A program made the translations under genes and the position numbers. DNA of 64,000 nt from Durusdinium trenchii (lineage: Eukaryota > Sar > Dinophyceae > Suessiales > Symbiodiniaceae), in the NCBI GenBank assembly GCA_963970005.1, contig CAXAMN010003536.1, positions 326,227 through 390,226 on the forward strand. Direction: 5' to 3'. Shown piece by piece: positions 1 to 11,458 of the stretch (position 1 is the stretch's first letter; the number at the start of each line of letters is the position of its first letter). The notes beneath the pieces were generated by a model that was not told where the DNA came from, searched no databases, and saw only the letters and a list, made by a program, of their open reading frames with translations.

Positions 1-129
1 CACTTTGATTCGATTTGCAGAGCCGAGACTTTCAGTACAGTGGCTGAACTACAATGTTTACAGTCGGTGATTCCCTTTGCGTTCAATTGCCTACAATCAA
101 GATACCACACCTTACAACAATACACCTAC

Positions 130-930
130 CCTCCAGACATTGCTCACACTACAGTACAGCCAGTATCAGCGTTGCCCAGCACTGTTACCAGAGAACGGCG
201 GACAAGTCACACCCTCAGAAGCCCAGTTTTCCGCAAGCAACACAGCTACCAGCACTGGCTACGATCAGCACCTACCAAAACAAGCCGCGCCTACCTTCCT
301 CAAACAACACTGCTATCAGCGTCAGTCCTACCAGCGCTGCTACCGGCAACCTCCCCTCAACCACATTCACAACAGCCAACCCTGTTTCCAGCCATCATAC
401 CCACCCCACTCTCCACAAAGATCAAACACATCGCACCCCCACCAGCACAAGCGCAGCAACACACACCGCTACCAGCATCAGTCCTACCAGAACTTTTCCC
501 ACAAACAGCGCTACATAACAAGGGGCGCCTAACACCGGGGCTCGGTGGCTCACACCCCGGGGCCTCAAAATTGACAACGACAAAACACCGCAGGCACAGA
601 TTTTGCCCGCACCAGCGCTACCCAAACACGCCACACCCTCACAAGCGTAAATCAACACCCAACACCGCTACCAGCATCAGTTACACCGGTGCTGCTCCCA
701 CAAGCCGCCCTACTGCTCCAATCACACCCTCACAGGCACACTTTCCACCAACAACACTTCCACCAACAACACTCCCACCAGCCTCAGCCCCGTTCACAGC
801 GCAGTGCCACTGCTACCAGCAGCACCACCTAAACAAGCCACATCCTCACAAGTCCTTTTTCCACAAACAGCACTGCTATCAGCATCAGTCACACCAGCAC
901 TGCCTCTGCTGCTATCAGCATCAGTCATAC
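130..930. repeat. Degenerate C/A-rich minisatellite
   Basis: Short blocks such as CACTGCTATCAGCATCAGTC and CACAAACAGC recur irregularly, always with the same strong strand bias (few G on the plus strand). Because G is scarce, stop codons are rare, so long open frames appear in several frames at once. The translations are only His/Gln/Pro/Thr/Ser-rich repeats with no domain. I read this as a decayed tandem array, not a gene. Confidence 0.6.
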
Positions 931-1484
931 GAGCGATGACGAGAAGCTCACCGAGCAAAAACACAACAAGAAGCCACGACCCAACTGGAAGCACGTTGCC
1001 AGAGTTCTCCACAAAACAGAGGTCGCTTGCAAAGACGGTGGGAAACTCCCCAAAACCTGTTTTCACGCAGGGGACATGCATTGCAGAGCTCATTGACAGT
1101 ACGCTCAACACTTTTACTAGTTGCGCCGATTACGGCTTTCTGTGTGTGTCAAACCCCGTTTCCAGGGGCACTACTCTCTACTAATTCTCCTTTCTTTCAT
1201 TGTCAATGTACAGTTTGCAACAGCAGGGGCCCATGGGCACATGGATGGCATGGGCCAACGAAGACCCATCCATGTTGCCGTGAAAACGTACCTGCACAAC
1301 TTTTTTGACATATTTTAAAGAGCTAATGCGTTTGTTCAAACATTCAGTTGCGCTGACCTTTCATTCCTGCGGTTTTGCAAGTCAAGTGCTAAGTATTCAC
1401 TTGAAGGGCTAATGTTCACCGCGAATTGCCTGAAGACAAGCTCCACGGAGCAACCTTCTCAAGTGTGTGTTGCAGACTTTGACA

Positions 1485-1643
1485 CGTGAGTTTTTGAGGA
1501 CGTCTCGTACGAAACGCTTGTTTTGGAGACTTGATGTGTGACTTTTGGAGGAAGTCTCGTACGAAAAACGCTCGTCTTGCAGACTCGAAGCGTGAGTTTT
1601 GGAGGAAGTCTCGTACGAAACGCTCGTTTTGCAGACTTGAAGC
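1485..1643. repeat. Three tandem copies of a ~53-bp unit
   Basis: Three consecutive copies begin near 1485, 1537 and 1590. Each contains GTCTCGTACGAAA followed by CGCTCGT or a close variant and then a GCAGACT-like block. The copies differ by point changes and a 2-bp insertion in the middle copy. No gene is supported here. Confidence 0.8.
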
Positions 1644-1664
1644 GTGATTCGAAGCCTCGCCTGC

Positions 1665-2205
1665 CCCGGCGTGTCGCTGGTGAGATGATTGGTGGTATCG
1701 CGCGATATGTTTGCGTTCGTGATGTCGCAGCGCCATGCGGATTTGCGCGGCCTTGGTGGGAAGTGCGTTTGCGCGGCGCCGCGCCACTGGGAATTAGGGC
1801 GAAACATGCTGGTGTAAACGCGGCGCGTGGCTGGTGAGCGGGATGATTGGTGGTATCATGTGATATGCTTGTTTCTAGTGTGCGGGCAGACCGTGTGGCG
1901 AAAATACGTTCGTGATGTCGCAGTGCCACGCGGATTTGCGCGGCCTTGGTGGAAAGTGCGTTTGCGTGGAGCGCGAAACATGCTGGTGTAAACGCGGCGT
2001 GTCGCTGGTGAGCGGGATGATTGGTGGTATCGTGTGATATGTTTGCTTCTAGTGGGCGGCGGACCGTGTGGCGAAATTACGTTCGTGGTGTCGCTGCGCC
2101 ATGCGGATTTGCGCGGCCTTGGTGGGAAGTGCGTTTGCGATGCGCCGTGCCACTGGGCAGCGCGAAACATGCTTGTGTAAACACGGCGTGTCGCTGGTGA
2201 GCGAC
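1665..2205. repeat. Three tandem copies of a ~150-190-bp unit
   Basis: Units begin near 1669, 1821 and 1995 with CGGCG(C/T)G(T/G) followed by CGCTGGTGAG. Each continues through GATGATTGGTGGTATCG, then GCGGATTTGCGCGGCCTTGG, and ends in GCGAAACATGCT-GTGTAAAC. A fourth copy starts at 2184 and is cut short by the next satellite. The second and third units carry an extra GGACCGTGTGGCGAAA block that is missing from the first. Confidence 0.8.
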
Positions 2206-2214
2206 TAGAGCGTC

Positions 2215-3176
2215 CCACAAGAGTGTCCTAGAAGAGTGTCCAACAAGAGTGTCCCGTAAGAGTGTCCCACAACAAGAGTGTCCGAGAAGAGTGTCCCATA
2301 AGAGTGTCCCACAGGAGTTTCCTACAAGAGTGTCCCAAAAGAGTGCCCCGCAAGAGCTTCCTACAAGAGTGACCCACAAGAGTGTCCTACAAGAGTGTCC
2401 CACAAGAGTGTCCTACAAGAGTGACCCACAAGAGTGTCCTACAAGAGTGTCCCGTAAGAGTGTCCCACAAGAGTTTCCTACAAGAGTGGAGTGTCCTACA
2501 CGCATGCCCCACAAGAGTGTCCTACAAGAGTGACACACAAGAGTGTCCTACAAGAGTGTCCCGTAAGAGTGTCCCACAAGAGTTTCCTACAAGAGTGACC
2601 CACAAGAGTGTCCTACAAAAGTGTTCTACAAGAGTGTCCCACAAGAGTGTCCCACAAGAGTGTCCTACAAGAGTGTCCCACAAGAGTGTCCCACAAGAGT
2701 CTCCTGTAAGAGTGACCCTCAAGCGTGTCCTACAAGAGTGTCTCACAAGAGTGTCCCACAAGAGTGTCCGACAAGAGTGTCCCATAAGAGTGACCCACAA
2801 ATGTGTCCTATAAGAGTGTCCCACAAGAGTGTCCTACAAGAGTGTCCGACAAGAGTGTCCCATAAGAGTGACCCACAAATGTGTCCTACAAGAGTGACAC
2901 ACAAGAGTGTCCTACAAGAGTGTCGCGTAAGAGTGTCCCACAAGAGTGTCCTATAAGAGTGTCCCACAAGAGTGTCGTCCAAGAGTGTCCCGTAAGAGTG
3001 TCCCACAAGAGTTTCCTACACGAGTGACCCACAAGAGTGTCCCACCCAAAAGAGTGCCCCGCAAGAGCTTCCTACAAGAGTGACCCACAAGAGTGTCCTA
3101 CAAGAGTGTCCCACAAGAGTGTCGTACAAGAGTGTCCCACAAGAGTGTCCCACAAGAGTGTCCTACAAGAGTGTCA
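2215..3176. repeat. 12-bp minisatellite array (ACAAGAGTGTCC)
   Basis: About 80 head-to-tail copies of a 12-bp unit, ACAAGAGTGTCC, with common variants (CCTACAAGAGTG, CCCGTAAGAGTG, CCCACAAGAGTT). The period is a multiple of three and lacks stops, so overlapping open frames appear on both strands with translations such as repeated PTRVSHKSV. These frames are by-products of the repeat. Confidence 0.95.
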
Positions 3177-3179
3177 TTT

Positions 3180-6100
3180 GGACATATGTAGCTTTTCGAA
3201 CGTGTTTGTATTCGGGTTTGTGGGCTCCATCTTGTTTACTGTAATTTACAAATGAAAAGTTCACTCTGACTTAAGGATGGTTGCGAACATGTAACCCCAA
3301 AATGCTTGGTGTGTGTGTAGTTCTCTTGGAGGGTTTTGAGTGGGGTTTCATTCATTTTAGGTATCACAGGTGGGGGCGGCCTGCTGTTGGATTCAGGTGC
3401 TGCCGGGCATCTTTGGCTCACAAATAATGCCCTCCTGTCGGAGGAGATCTGCTTGTCCTGCACGATGCACTGCGCAGACCTGTTGGACTTGAAACTTTGC
3501 AAGCCTTTTCTGCGCAGCCTTATAGAGTACCCATGTCACCACGCTCCTCTGCTTGATAAGCAAAGGGCTTGTGAAGCTGCTTGCAACAGAAAAACATGTT
3601 CCTTTTTCACCACGCCACCCATTCTGTGCACATGACCATCGCACTATGTGTACAAATATCACGCTTGCTTGCTCCAAGAAACCATTCAAAACAAACACAC
3701 ATTGATGTTCCCCCTTCAACAACGACAAAAACTGATCTCCATGTTACTTTGCAAACTGCAAGCGCGCTTGCTCCGCGGTCCTCGGCGCGTTGGACTATGC
3801 TCTTCCGAAGCAGAGCTGTCGCTGTCCTGGAGCCACTCATACCAACGTTAATTACTACTGTAATACTTTTCCATGTGTGGCGATTCAATGTATGCGATTT
3901 CCACCAACCAAGTGATTTCCCTGAAGTGATATAATTGTGGTAACTTTCTCCGTATGAGTCCTCCGTGGGTTCTTCAGAGAGCTTTACCATGCTGAGCCAC
4001 ACATCTGATCCTTGCAACGAAGTCGCTTCGGCACGAATGGTCGAATGACGTCGAATGTCATCTGTCCAAGTAGTGAAGCCCTCATTGTTATATAAGTCTT
4101 TCATTGTGTTTCCAACTTTCCAGTATGACAACTGTCTTCTTTGCCGTTGGCCAAAAGAGCTTTTCCTGCTTGAGCCTGTGATGTCTTGAGCATGTTTGCT
4201 TCTGCGGCGAAGCTTGTTCGCTTTCGGCTCTGTAGAGCACATTCAGCGCCGGAAATCGCTGTCGCTGCCCTAGAAATTGCAAGCGCCCAGGCGCAGTACT
4301 TTGTAAACCTAGAACTGCACATTTCGTAGCAGGCGGAACATTTGGTGGAGTTTTCTCCAAGTGATCTTGGATGTGTGCTCTCACATAGGTGCTAATATGT
4401 TCTCAAATTAGCTGACACCTATACAGCAGCGAAAAGAAACTGAAGGATGCTTCTCTTCTCACATATTAGCATGGAAAGTGATGTCAAATTGTGAATTCAG
4501 CAGTTTCAACATCTTGAGGAAGTTGGGCACCTGGGCTGCCAGCTGTGATCAGCTCAGCACAGGCCCGCTCAAAGGCCAAGGGCGCTTGCCTCAAGCTTAG
4601 TCCCTTCCTTCTACATCTCCCGTCATCAATCAAATTAATTCTTGGGCAATCTAACACCTGCTCAAATCTATTCAGCAAAAATGACAGGAAGCTGCCAACT
4701 GGCCACAAATGTCCTCGACATGCTGTTAATGATGTCGGAAAGTTTGCCCCATGTGCCATGATGGGATCGGGATCATATGAAAACAGTTGAAAACAGATTG
4801 AATTTGAATCTTTCTCGAAGCAAAAAGTCCTGGAAACTGCAAACAGCGCCATTGCGCAACAAGTGGATTGCTTAAGTGTGTCTCAACAAGTGTATGGACA
4901 AAAACTCTTGTTTGACATGCGACTAGGATGGACAAGGTGAGAATACAGGAAACTCATTTGGCCACCATGAGCGACAAATAGGATTCAGCCAAGAGTCTCA
5001 TCCAACGGCTCAGGGGCTGAGACCTCCTCCAGCGGGAAATGCAGCGGCATTGTCAATTGTTATAGTGTGCTTCAAATAGTCTCTAAGTCAAGCCAAACAT
5101 ATCCCGAAATACACCAAGTTATATAAGTGAGCACTGACAGTTATTCTGTGAAATGATAGGTGCTGGATCTGGAGATGTGTCTGGAGATGTGGTGGTGTGG
5201 TTCAATGCAAAAGCGTCAAGGACAGAAGTCACTACTAGATCTACTAGCATTGACGCTCAGGCCATGGTGCTGACTCTTCTCCACTTCGTTGTTGCAGTGT
5301 GCCCCTCATTGCAAAAAAAGTACATTCAGGTGTCAAGAAAAACAACAGCTGTGCACGTCAGGGCAGCAAACAAATACAAACAGTTGGTGATTCTGTAAAT
5401 GGATCCGTCCACCGTCCACCCTTGCTCGTGAAATACTTTGTTGAGGTGTTGTCTGGACCTGACAACTTTTTGAGGTAAACAACAACCAACATCATCTAAG
5501 GCTTCATAAACCCTAGGCCAACCTCCAGCCTGTGATGCTGCTTATGCCTTTGATTAGCCTTTGATGGAATACGTTAATGTTCGGCGCATCGCATGAATCC
5601 AAAGAGGGAAGTTGTGGAAAGCCTGCGAGTGTTTGCCTTGCGTCCTCAAGTTCTACACTCACAGTCGGGTCACTCACAAGTCAATGTCAGATCTAGTCAT
5701 TGATGAAAGGTACTGCCGGTCTTACACGACCGACTACACACAAGACTGCTGTTCTGCGAGTCGAGGGGGGTCCCTACGGCCCTACAACCTGCTCAAGTCT
5801 ATTTGCTGGTGTCGTTTCAGACCCCATTCTTGTTTGGAGGCTTGTTGACTCGTTGTTCTTGCAAAACTGTGGATGAATTCACAAGTCCCCTAGATCCTCA
5901 GGGGCAAAACTGGGAGGATACGCAAACAAAATCCAAGTATACACACAACATATTCAGAATAATTCAATTCAATGCATCCAAACTGCGTCAAAAGGCTTGC
6001 AATAACTCGGCGCTCTCGGGTGTTCTGCCACAGTTCCCGCCGCTGAGTGGAGAGGATCCGACTGCTATACCTTCACAAATTCAGCCAATGTCAAAGTCAA

Positions 6101-6660
6101 AGTCAACCAATACAGTATATCATGTGACCATCGTGTGACTGACATGTGACATATGTATACAATACGATGTACAGTAATCATGTGTACAGGGGAAAAAAGG
6201 CTGGCTGAACGTGAGCAGGGCAGTCACACTGAGGACTTAGTAAGTCTTCCTGTAGTCAGTTTGCGTGTCATATTAGGAAGTCAGGTCCACACAGGCCAAA
6301 ACCAGTAGTATACTGAACGGATTGATGTAAAGAGTTGTTTGCAAACATATGCAAAAATACAGATTAGGAAGTCAAATTGTAAACCACCAAACTGTCGGAT
6401 GGAGGGGAACAAGAACAACCACTTGGGAAGGCAATTCAAGATCTTCCGTGGTTGCTGTGATAGACTGCTGCTGAGGGACATGAGCTCCCCAGCTGTCTGT
6501 CCAGCTTTCAGCAAACGGTGCAGTAAGACCAAGAGCGAAGCGTCCCGGAGTGCCGGTAAAAAGCTTGCCAAGCCGTCTGGCCTCAGTTTCATTGCCAATA
6601 TATATATATATATATACATTACATGTGTACATCACTACTGTTCAGAGTACTTCCCAGACT
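3180..6660. other. No recognisable gene
   Basis: Short open frames occur on both strands but none has a recognisable domain, repeat or consistent exon structure. An 18-bp TA run lies at 6598-6616. I see no gene or mobile element here. Confidence 0.5.
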
Positions 6661-6661
6661 T

Positions 6662-6671
6662 NNNNNNNNNN
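6662..6671. other. Assembly gap (10 N)
   Basis: Ten N characters at a scaffold join. The gap lies just beyond the 3' end of the minus-strand reverse transcriptase fragment, so the true junction between that fragment and its flank is unknown. Confidence 1.
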
Positions 6672-6738
6672 TGGAGACCCGTCCACCAAGACGTATCCAT
6701 AGCGATGTATCTACCCAATGCATTTCTCCCAACGCACT

Positions 6739-7060
6739 TTAAAGAAAGAGACTGACTCGCAGAGTGACGGACAAGGGAAAATACCAGAGTGGATCGAAAA
6801 ATGTGGCCGCTCGACTAGTGAAACCCTGGTCGTGGTGCCATCTATCCGCGTGTCCATCACGGGAAATCGCGTCACTCCAATTACTTTTGGAGGGGATCCA
6901 CTCAAAGTAAATCCAGCATCGAAGTGAAAACAAAAGAATATGAATCATGTGACTCATATGTTCGAGGTCAGGACTGTCTGATCTGCCTTTGATGAGCGCC
7001 ATTTAAGCAGCAGTGTTGTCAATGTACCATGTGCCGCGGCGATTACGGAATCGCTCAGGT
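6739..7060 (-). pseudogene. RNase H C-terminal part, interrupted by a stop
   Basis: The frame continues the RNase H domain: RRGTWYIDNTAA, then a TAA stop at 7003-7005, then MALIKGRSDSPDLEHMSHM, WIPSKSNWSDAISRDG. The IDN and the WxPSxxNxxDxxSR ending are typical of RNase H domains in DIRS-like and Ty3-like elements. The frame differs from the RT frame that ends at 7055, so both a frameshift and a stop break it. It would not make a working domain as assembled. Confidence 0.7.
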
Positions 7061-8191
7061 GTGGTAGTCAAGCTCTAGCTGTGCTATCTTGGCATCCCCT
7101 GGCGTCCATAGGTCATAGATGGATGAGGGGAGGTAAGACACAAACCCAAGCCGGAGCTCTACGTCCTCGTGGAAGAAGACAAGGAGAAAACCACCCGTGC
7201 CTTCACCTGGGGTCTCCAAGGCAGCGTCGGACGCTGCAACAAAGCGTTCATGGTGTCGTGGCCAGACATCAAGTTCACGCTCTGGATGGATAGAGATCAC
7301 GGCTTCAAGAATTTGGAAGCATTGTTCAATTGCGGGAGTCAGCTGATCACCTCGGACAAGTTGGCGCTCTTTAATGGCGTGGAGGCCTCCACATCCAATC
7401 CGTCCGTAGACGCCCTGTTCGAAGAAGTTGGCTAGTCCGTACAGCTTGGCTGCGACACCAGGCTTGAGAGTGTGCGTCTCGCGGCATTCATGGATAATGG
7501 CCTTCAACTTGGATTCCAGCCGTTCCCTCGCACAAAAAGAGACGTAGCCTCCTGAAAGGGCGGCAAAAAGATCATGGTCCAGGCCTAAAAATAAGCCTTT
7601 GGGGTTCATAGCCTGGCGCTTCTCCTCCGCAAAGGGGGTGCCCAGAAGTTGGTTTAAGACACCAAAGGCCCATTGAGCCGACCCCCGGCTCGAAGACCAG
7701 TCTTGAATGGAAGCATCGTCAAAGTAGAGCGAGACCAAGACGTAGCACAAACGCCGCCCGAGGGCTTCCACAAGCCGGCTGTATCGGTTAAACGAGGTCA
7801 CGGCAAGAGGAAGACCAAAAAGCAGACCAGCATAGACTTGGAAGGCTGGAGCAGCCCATTCATGGTGCCAGAAAGTGACTACGCATCCTCGCGTTTCGTT
7901 GACCCCCATAGGACTGTGCCGATAGGCATCCGGCCAATCTTCCCCGCCTGACTCCCAGGTGTCAGTAGCCGCTGCTTGGGCTAGCTCGGGTGGGCTCATG
8001 TGGCGTAGGACTTGGCTGATGTGTTGGGCCGGTCTGAGGGGCGAGCAGAGCACCAGCTTGTTGGCATCGGATGACCGCAGGGTCCGTCCTCCAGCATCGG
8101 CATTGTCGATAATACGCTGCTTACCCGAGGATTGGGTAATCACACAGCGTGGTATCAAACGATACGGCTGCCCATGCAGCTGCTGACGCAA
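7055..8191 (-). CDS. Reverse transcriptase with start of RNase H (DIRS-like)
   Basis: The 378-codon frame has the RT motifs in order: an R-x-I-D-N block near residues 26-30, motif A as DWPDAY (D85), motif B as GLPLAVTSFNR (126-136), motif C as YFDD (156-159, the metal-binding aspartates) and FLGLDHD (201-207). An RNase H-like domain begins at ASDAALE (D322) and reaches QLEL near residue 373, where the frame ends. The listed start is not an ATG, so the frame is an internal part of a larger polyprotein. RT copies element RNA into DNA and RNase H removes the RNA template. The DAYxxxP and RNase H arrangement fits DIRS-like elements better than copia. The enzyme core looks intact, but the flanks are frameshifted. 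Confidence 0.8.
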   Translation of the reverse strand: MRQQLHGQPYRLIPRCVITQSSGKQRIIDNADAGGRTLRSSDANKLVLCSPLRPAQHISQVLRHMSPPELAQAAATDTWESGGEDWPDAYRHSPMGVNETRGCVVTFWHHEWAAPAFQVYAGLLFGLPLAVTSFNRYSRLVEALGRRLCYVLVSLYFDDASIQDWSSSRGSAQWAFGVLNQLLGTPFAEEKRQAMNPKGLFLGLDHDLFAALSGGYVSFCARERLESKLKAIIHECRETHTLKPGVAAKLYGLANFFEQGVYGRIGCGGLHAIKERQLVRGDQLTPAIEQCFQILEAVISIHPERELDVWPRHHERFVAASDAALETPGEGTGGFLLVFFHEDVELRLGFVSYLPSSIYDLWTPGDAKIAQLELDYHT

Positions 8192-8880
8192 CTAGGGGGG
8201 GTACAGAAGCCCCGTGCTGCATCCTTTGTAGACTGTTCCAGCAGGAACTGATCATCTTTGCCCGGCTTGAGGGTGGACAAGATCTGGTGATTGTGCGCAT
8301 CGCATCCCGACAATACCTCTGTGAGAGTAATACGATCGGCAGGTTGAGATGGAAAGACCCCGTAGCACGACGCGTAGCCCACCGCTGGGAGGCCTTCAAT
8401 AAGCCCGAATGGGTATGTAACATCAGGCCATGAAGTCAACAAGATCAACAGTGCAACGAAGCCGAGGTCTCGAGTGGCCGTGGTAGCCTGCAAGGCGATA
8501 GGTTGAAATTGCCGCAGACGTCGCCCTACGGCACACCAACGCCGATGGAGCTCCCGCAGTGCCCCCACTGCTGTACGGCGAAGATCTCGTAGACGGCCTC
8601 GGTAGCGAGTATGGCAGTCAGCGGCAAATACTAGGTCCAGGTCCAGCACTGCTGTTGGTGGGTAGCAAATCGCGGCCTCGCTCCAACGCTTGGGCGAAGC
8701 GCTCGTCCGGGCTGAGGTCATAGGATAGCAGCGGCGGAAGTGCTGCGCGCTGGTTCAGTGCACCCACCTGCTGACCTTCGGCAGTACGGAGAGTCTGGCG
8801 GACTTGAGCGTCGGCCAAATGTGGACCCAAGGGCCCATCGGTCTCATAGTGCCTGTTGTGCAGCCACACAGGAAATGCAT
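8155..8880 (-). pseudogene. Pre-RT segment of DIRS-like polyprotein
   Basis: Two overlapping frames give one continuous protein-like path: from PMVEDIVNAAPFNAFPVW through DLSPDERFAQALERG, then a frame change near 8650 into DLDLVFAADCHTRYR, ending LKPGKDDQFLLEQSTKDA and GFCTPP close to 8190. This lies directly before the reverse transcriptase and was probably fused to it, with another frame change at about 8190. I do not recognise a catalytic motif in it. The lesions argue for a decayed copy rather than a live gene. Confidence 0.55.
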
Positions 8881-9044
8881 TGAACGGGGCAGCATTGACA
8901 ATATCCTCGACCATAGGAAACTGGAAATTCGTGAAGAACCTAGACATGCGTTTGTACAGGATGATCTTGTACATGGCACGTATGGATGATATGTACATGA
9001 TCTTGCCAGACAGCCAAATGTACGAGAAATGCCGTGAAATCTTG

Positions 9045-9152
9045 AATGTGGCAACCTTCCAATGATTTGCAAAGGAAATCAAAGGAAAACAATATTGAAT
9101 GTGGCAACCTTCCAATGATGCCACTTGCTTTGCAAAGGAAATCAAAGGAAAA
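9045..9152. repeat. Tandem duplication of ~57 bp
   Basis: The sequence AATGTGGCAACCTTCCAATG followed by TTGCAAAGGAAATCAAAGGA occurs twice. The second copy has a small insertion (GCCACTTGC). It lies just upstream of the DIRS-like fragment and may mark its edge. Confidence 0.75.
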
Positions 9153-9859
9153 CATAATATTTTGCATGGATTGTTGGACAATCCATGCAATTAGAGAACC
9201 CTCGCTATGCTATATATATATATATATGTTGAATGTTTTTGTTATATATGTTTTTGGGTGGATATAGCTGCACACATTACATGTATAAATTGAAGGTCCC
9301 TGCACTTGCTGTCCGCTCGCCGATCTTTTCGCAGCTAGGCTTTCTATATATCATATATATATAAATATGGGTTTATAGTGTTTGTCAAATATACACAGGC
9401 AACCGCACATGCAATGGTCATTGCCTGTAAATGCAGTGAAGCTACCAATGTACCATGGTTCCCTCATATTCTTATGAACCGGCTCGCGGGGCCGCGGCCG
9501 CGGGGGCGTCCTTGCTCCTTTTTGCCCGAGGCGCAACTGCGGATATCTGCTGTTGGGTACTGCAGGGGATGGGTCATTGAGAATGGTGAGGGTTGATTCC
9601 ATTTCAAAGGTGGTGTGTGCGACGTGCATGCTGCTATATATATTGTGGACTATATTGTGGCTCAAGCACTAATGTCTAGATGTCTGGCAGCTGTGATGGA
9701 GGGCTCACCTTATTCGAACATTCCTTTGGCGCTGCAGCGGAGGATCACCAAACATGTTGCTTTGATGACTGTGGATTTGTTTTTTGGTGGTCCCAAAATG
9801 TACCAAATGCCTAGCAAAATCATCACCTGTTTGTTTACCATTTATGTCATGTCATGCCC

Positions 9860-11240
9860 TCCATCACAGGCTTCTGAAGAGCTTCGCAGCACTCACGATC
9901 CTGAGGAGGAATATTTGACATCGGAGGTGGAGACCGAATGCATGGCACCTCGCAGTGGGATCTGGAAAAAACTGATTCATTTTTTGATGAAAATGGTTTA
10001 CTTTATTTTTTTGAATGTTCATCCACAAAGGTACCATTGGCAAAACGGCAACGTGTGGAGGTGGACGCCGAACAAGAGGAAGAAGAATTACCAATGGAAA
10101 GGGAAACTTGTAGTGGTTTGACCTTTTTTTAAATGCTTTATCTATATATATACAGGGCATTGAAGCCTGGATCATGGTCTAGTATAGATTTCCATTTTGG
10201 CAACTTAGGATGATGTTATCGAGTTTGCGGCAGATCTGCGGCGCAATTACTATGGCCAGTACAAAGATGATTTGCCCTCTCTTCAAGAGAAATCTATGGA
10301 GTTGCCTTTGACGGTGCTGGGACATGGTTTGCAAGCTACCCCCAAGCATGCGCCGCCAGTCACTTGGAGTGAGTTTTGCAAGTTCTTTTTTGGTAGAGCT
10401 TCCTGCGCTCAGAGTCTGATTCATGGTTCACAGGGTGCATTCAATTAACATGTGGGTTGGGTTCCTCAGTGCAAGCTACCACCACCTTCCCATGCTTCAC
10501 GACTACCAGCTGCCCACGAACGACGGGCGCAGACCTCGTCGAGACCTTCAAATTGTAATGAATGTGGGCAGCCAGTTCCTGCGCAGCAGGCGATTGGGTT
10601 TGAACAATATATATTGGAGAAGGGTATTTGGCCCTTAATAGAAACATGGGTTTGTGCGTGCAGGTATTCCGGCAGTTCAAAGGCAACCGAGCTCTGCTAT
10701 TGGCCAGTGCCAGATCTTTGGAGCTTCAGTTTTACATTATACAAAAAGCTTTTGTGTCTATTCTTTGGGGTGAGGTTTTGGAACCAAGGGTAGGAAAAAG
10801 TTGTTCCTTGTACCAGTCTTTCCAGGACCGCCATGTGAAGAATGCCCATGCAGCGCTGTCGACTGTCAGCCGGTGCAACGCAGCAGTCCAAGACTTGATG
10901 AGAGTCATGGATGTCAATATTCAAGATGAACTTACTTCAATGCTGGCATACGCTGGCATGCTGCTTCTTCCAGGGACAAAAAGTCATTGCGCACCATTGG
11001 GATTGGTAGTGCATATATGCATGGGTTGAGACAAGGTAAACTCTGTATTTGTTGGATGGATCACCAAGGCATTAAAGTTCTATATAACCAGTGCTCTAAG
11101 ATTGTGTGGTGGAAAAGACCTTATACTTCCACTACCTCCTACGCCAGGCTCCCCATGGCAAAGCTGTGGCAAGTGCAGGAGCTTGCAAGTACGCCCTGCC
11201 CGGGGGGGTTGGGCGAGGGCAGATTGTTGTAGAAGGGATT
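9860..11240 (+). CDS. Putative multi-exon gene, unknown product (exon-like segments)
   Basis: Several open segments with protein-like composition follow one another on the plus strand, separated by TA-rich stretches resembling introns. They include SEELRSTHDPEEEYLTSE near 9870-9950, an acidic VPLAKRQRVEVDAEQEEEE near 10030-10110, a 79-codon open segment at 10209-10448 reading DDVIEFAADLRRNYYGQYKD onward (preceded by AG, ending GAFN-stop), a Cys-containing NCNECGQPVPAQQ at about 10550-10590, and FKGNRALLLASARSLELQ with NAHAALSTVSRCNAAVQDL near 10670-10900. I cannot fix splice sites or assign a function. The segments could belong to one gene or to two. Confidence 0.4.
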
Positions 11241-11458
11241 GAAGGGATTGATGGAGAACAGGTGCGCAGGAAAGGGTGAACAAGTTGCTGTCTACCACAT
11301 GTATGGTGGAGAGGCAATCTGGGCCCGAACCAACATATCATGTTGATAGATTTGGTGGAAAAGGTTTACTGATCAAATCTTTGTTCAACAGCCATGTCAT
11401 TATATATACCATGCGCTGAATTAATCCTTTGGTTCACACACGCTGCCCACTTCGCACC

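Larger units (their letters stand above)
6739..8990 (-). mobile_element. DIRS-like (tyrosine-recombinase) retroelement fragment: RT-RNase H module
   Basis: Reading the minus strand, a pre-RT region (about 8880-8190), a reverse transcriptase (8191-7055) and the rest of an RNase H (7054-6739) follow in order. They sit in different frames and at least one in-frame stop is present. The fragment resembles the pol part of DIRS-like retroelements. No recombinase, gag or terminal repeat is attached to it. Its 5' side stops near 8975 in a short dispersed repeat (TGTACAAGATGATC-type) that recurs at 23640, and its 3' side runs into the gap. It is a truncated, inactive copy. Its relation to the fragments at 33-40 kb is inferred from element type only. 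Confidence 0.75.

Noticed and set aside
40..939. 299-codon open frame with His/Gln/Pro/Ser repeats
   Set aside because: Low G content removes stops in several frames at once. The composition is that of a repeat and there is no domain.
2249..3255. Several overlapping open frames on both strands over the 12-bp satellite
   Set aside because: The unit length is a multiple of three and has no stop codons, so open frames in all phases are expected. The translations are simple repeats.
3607..4242. 211-codon minus-strand open frame
   Set aside because: No recognisable domain, and competing frames of similar length occur on both strands. I could not tell it from chance.
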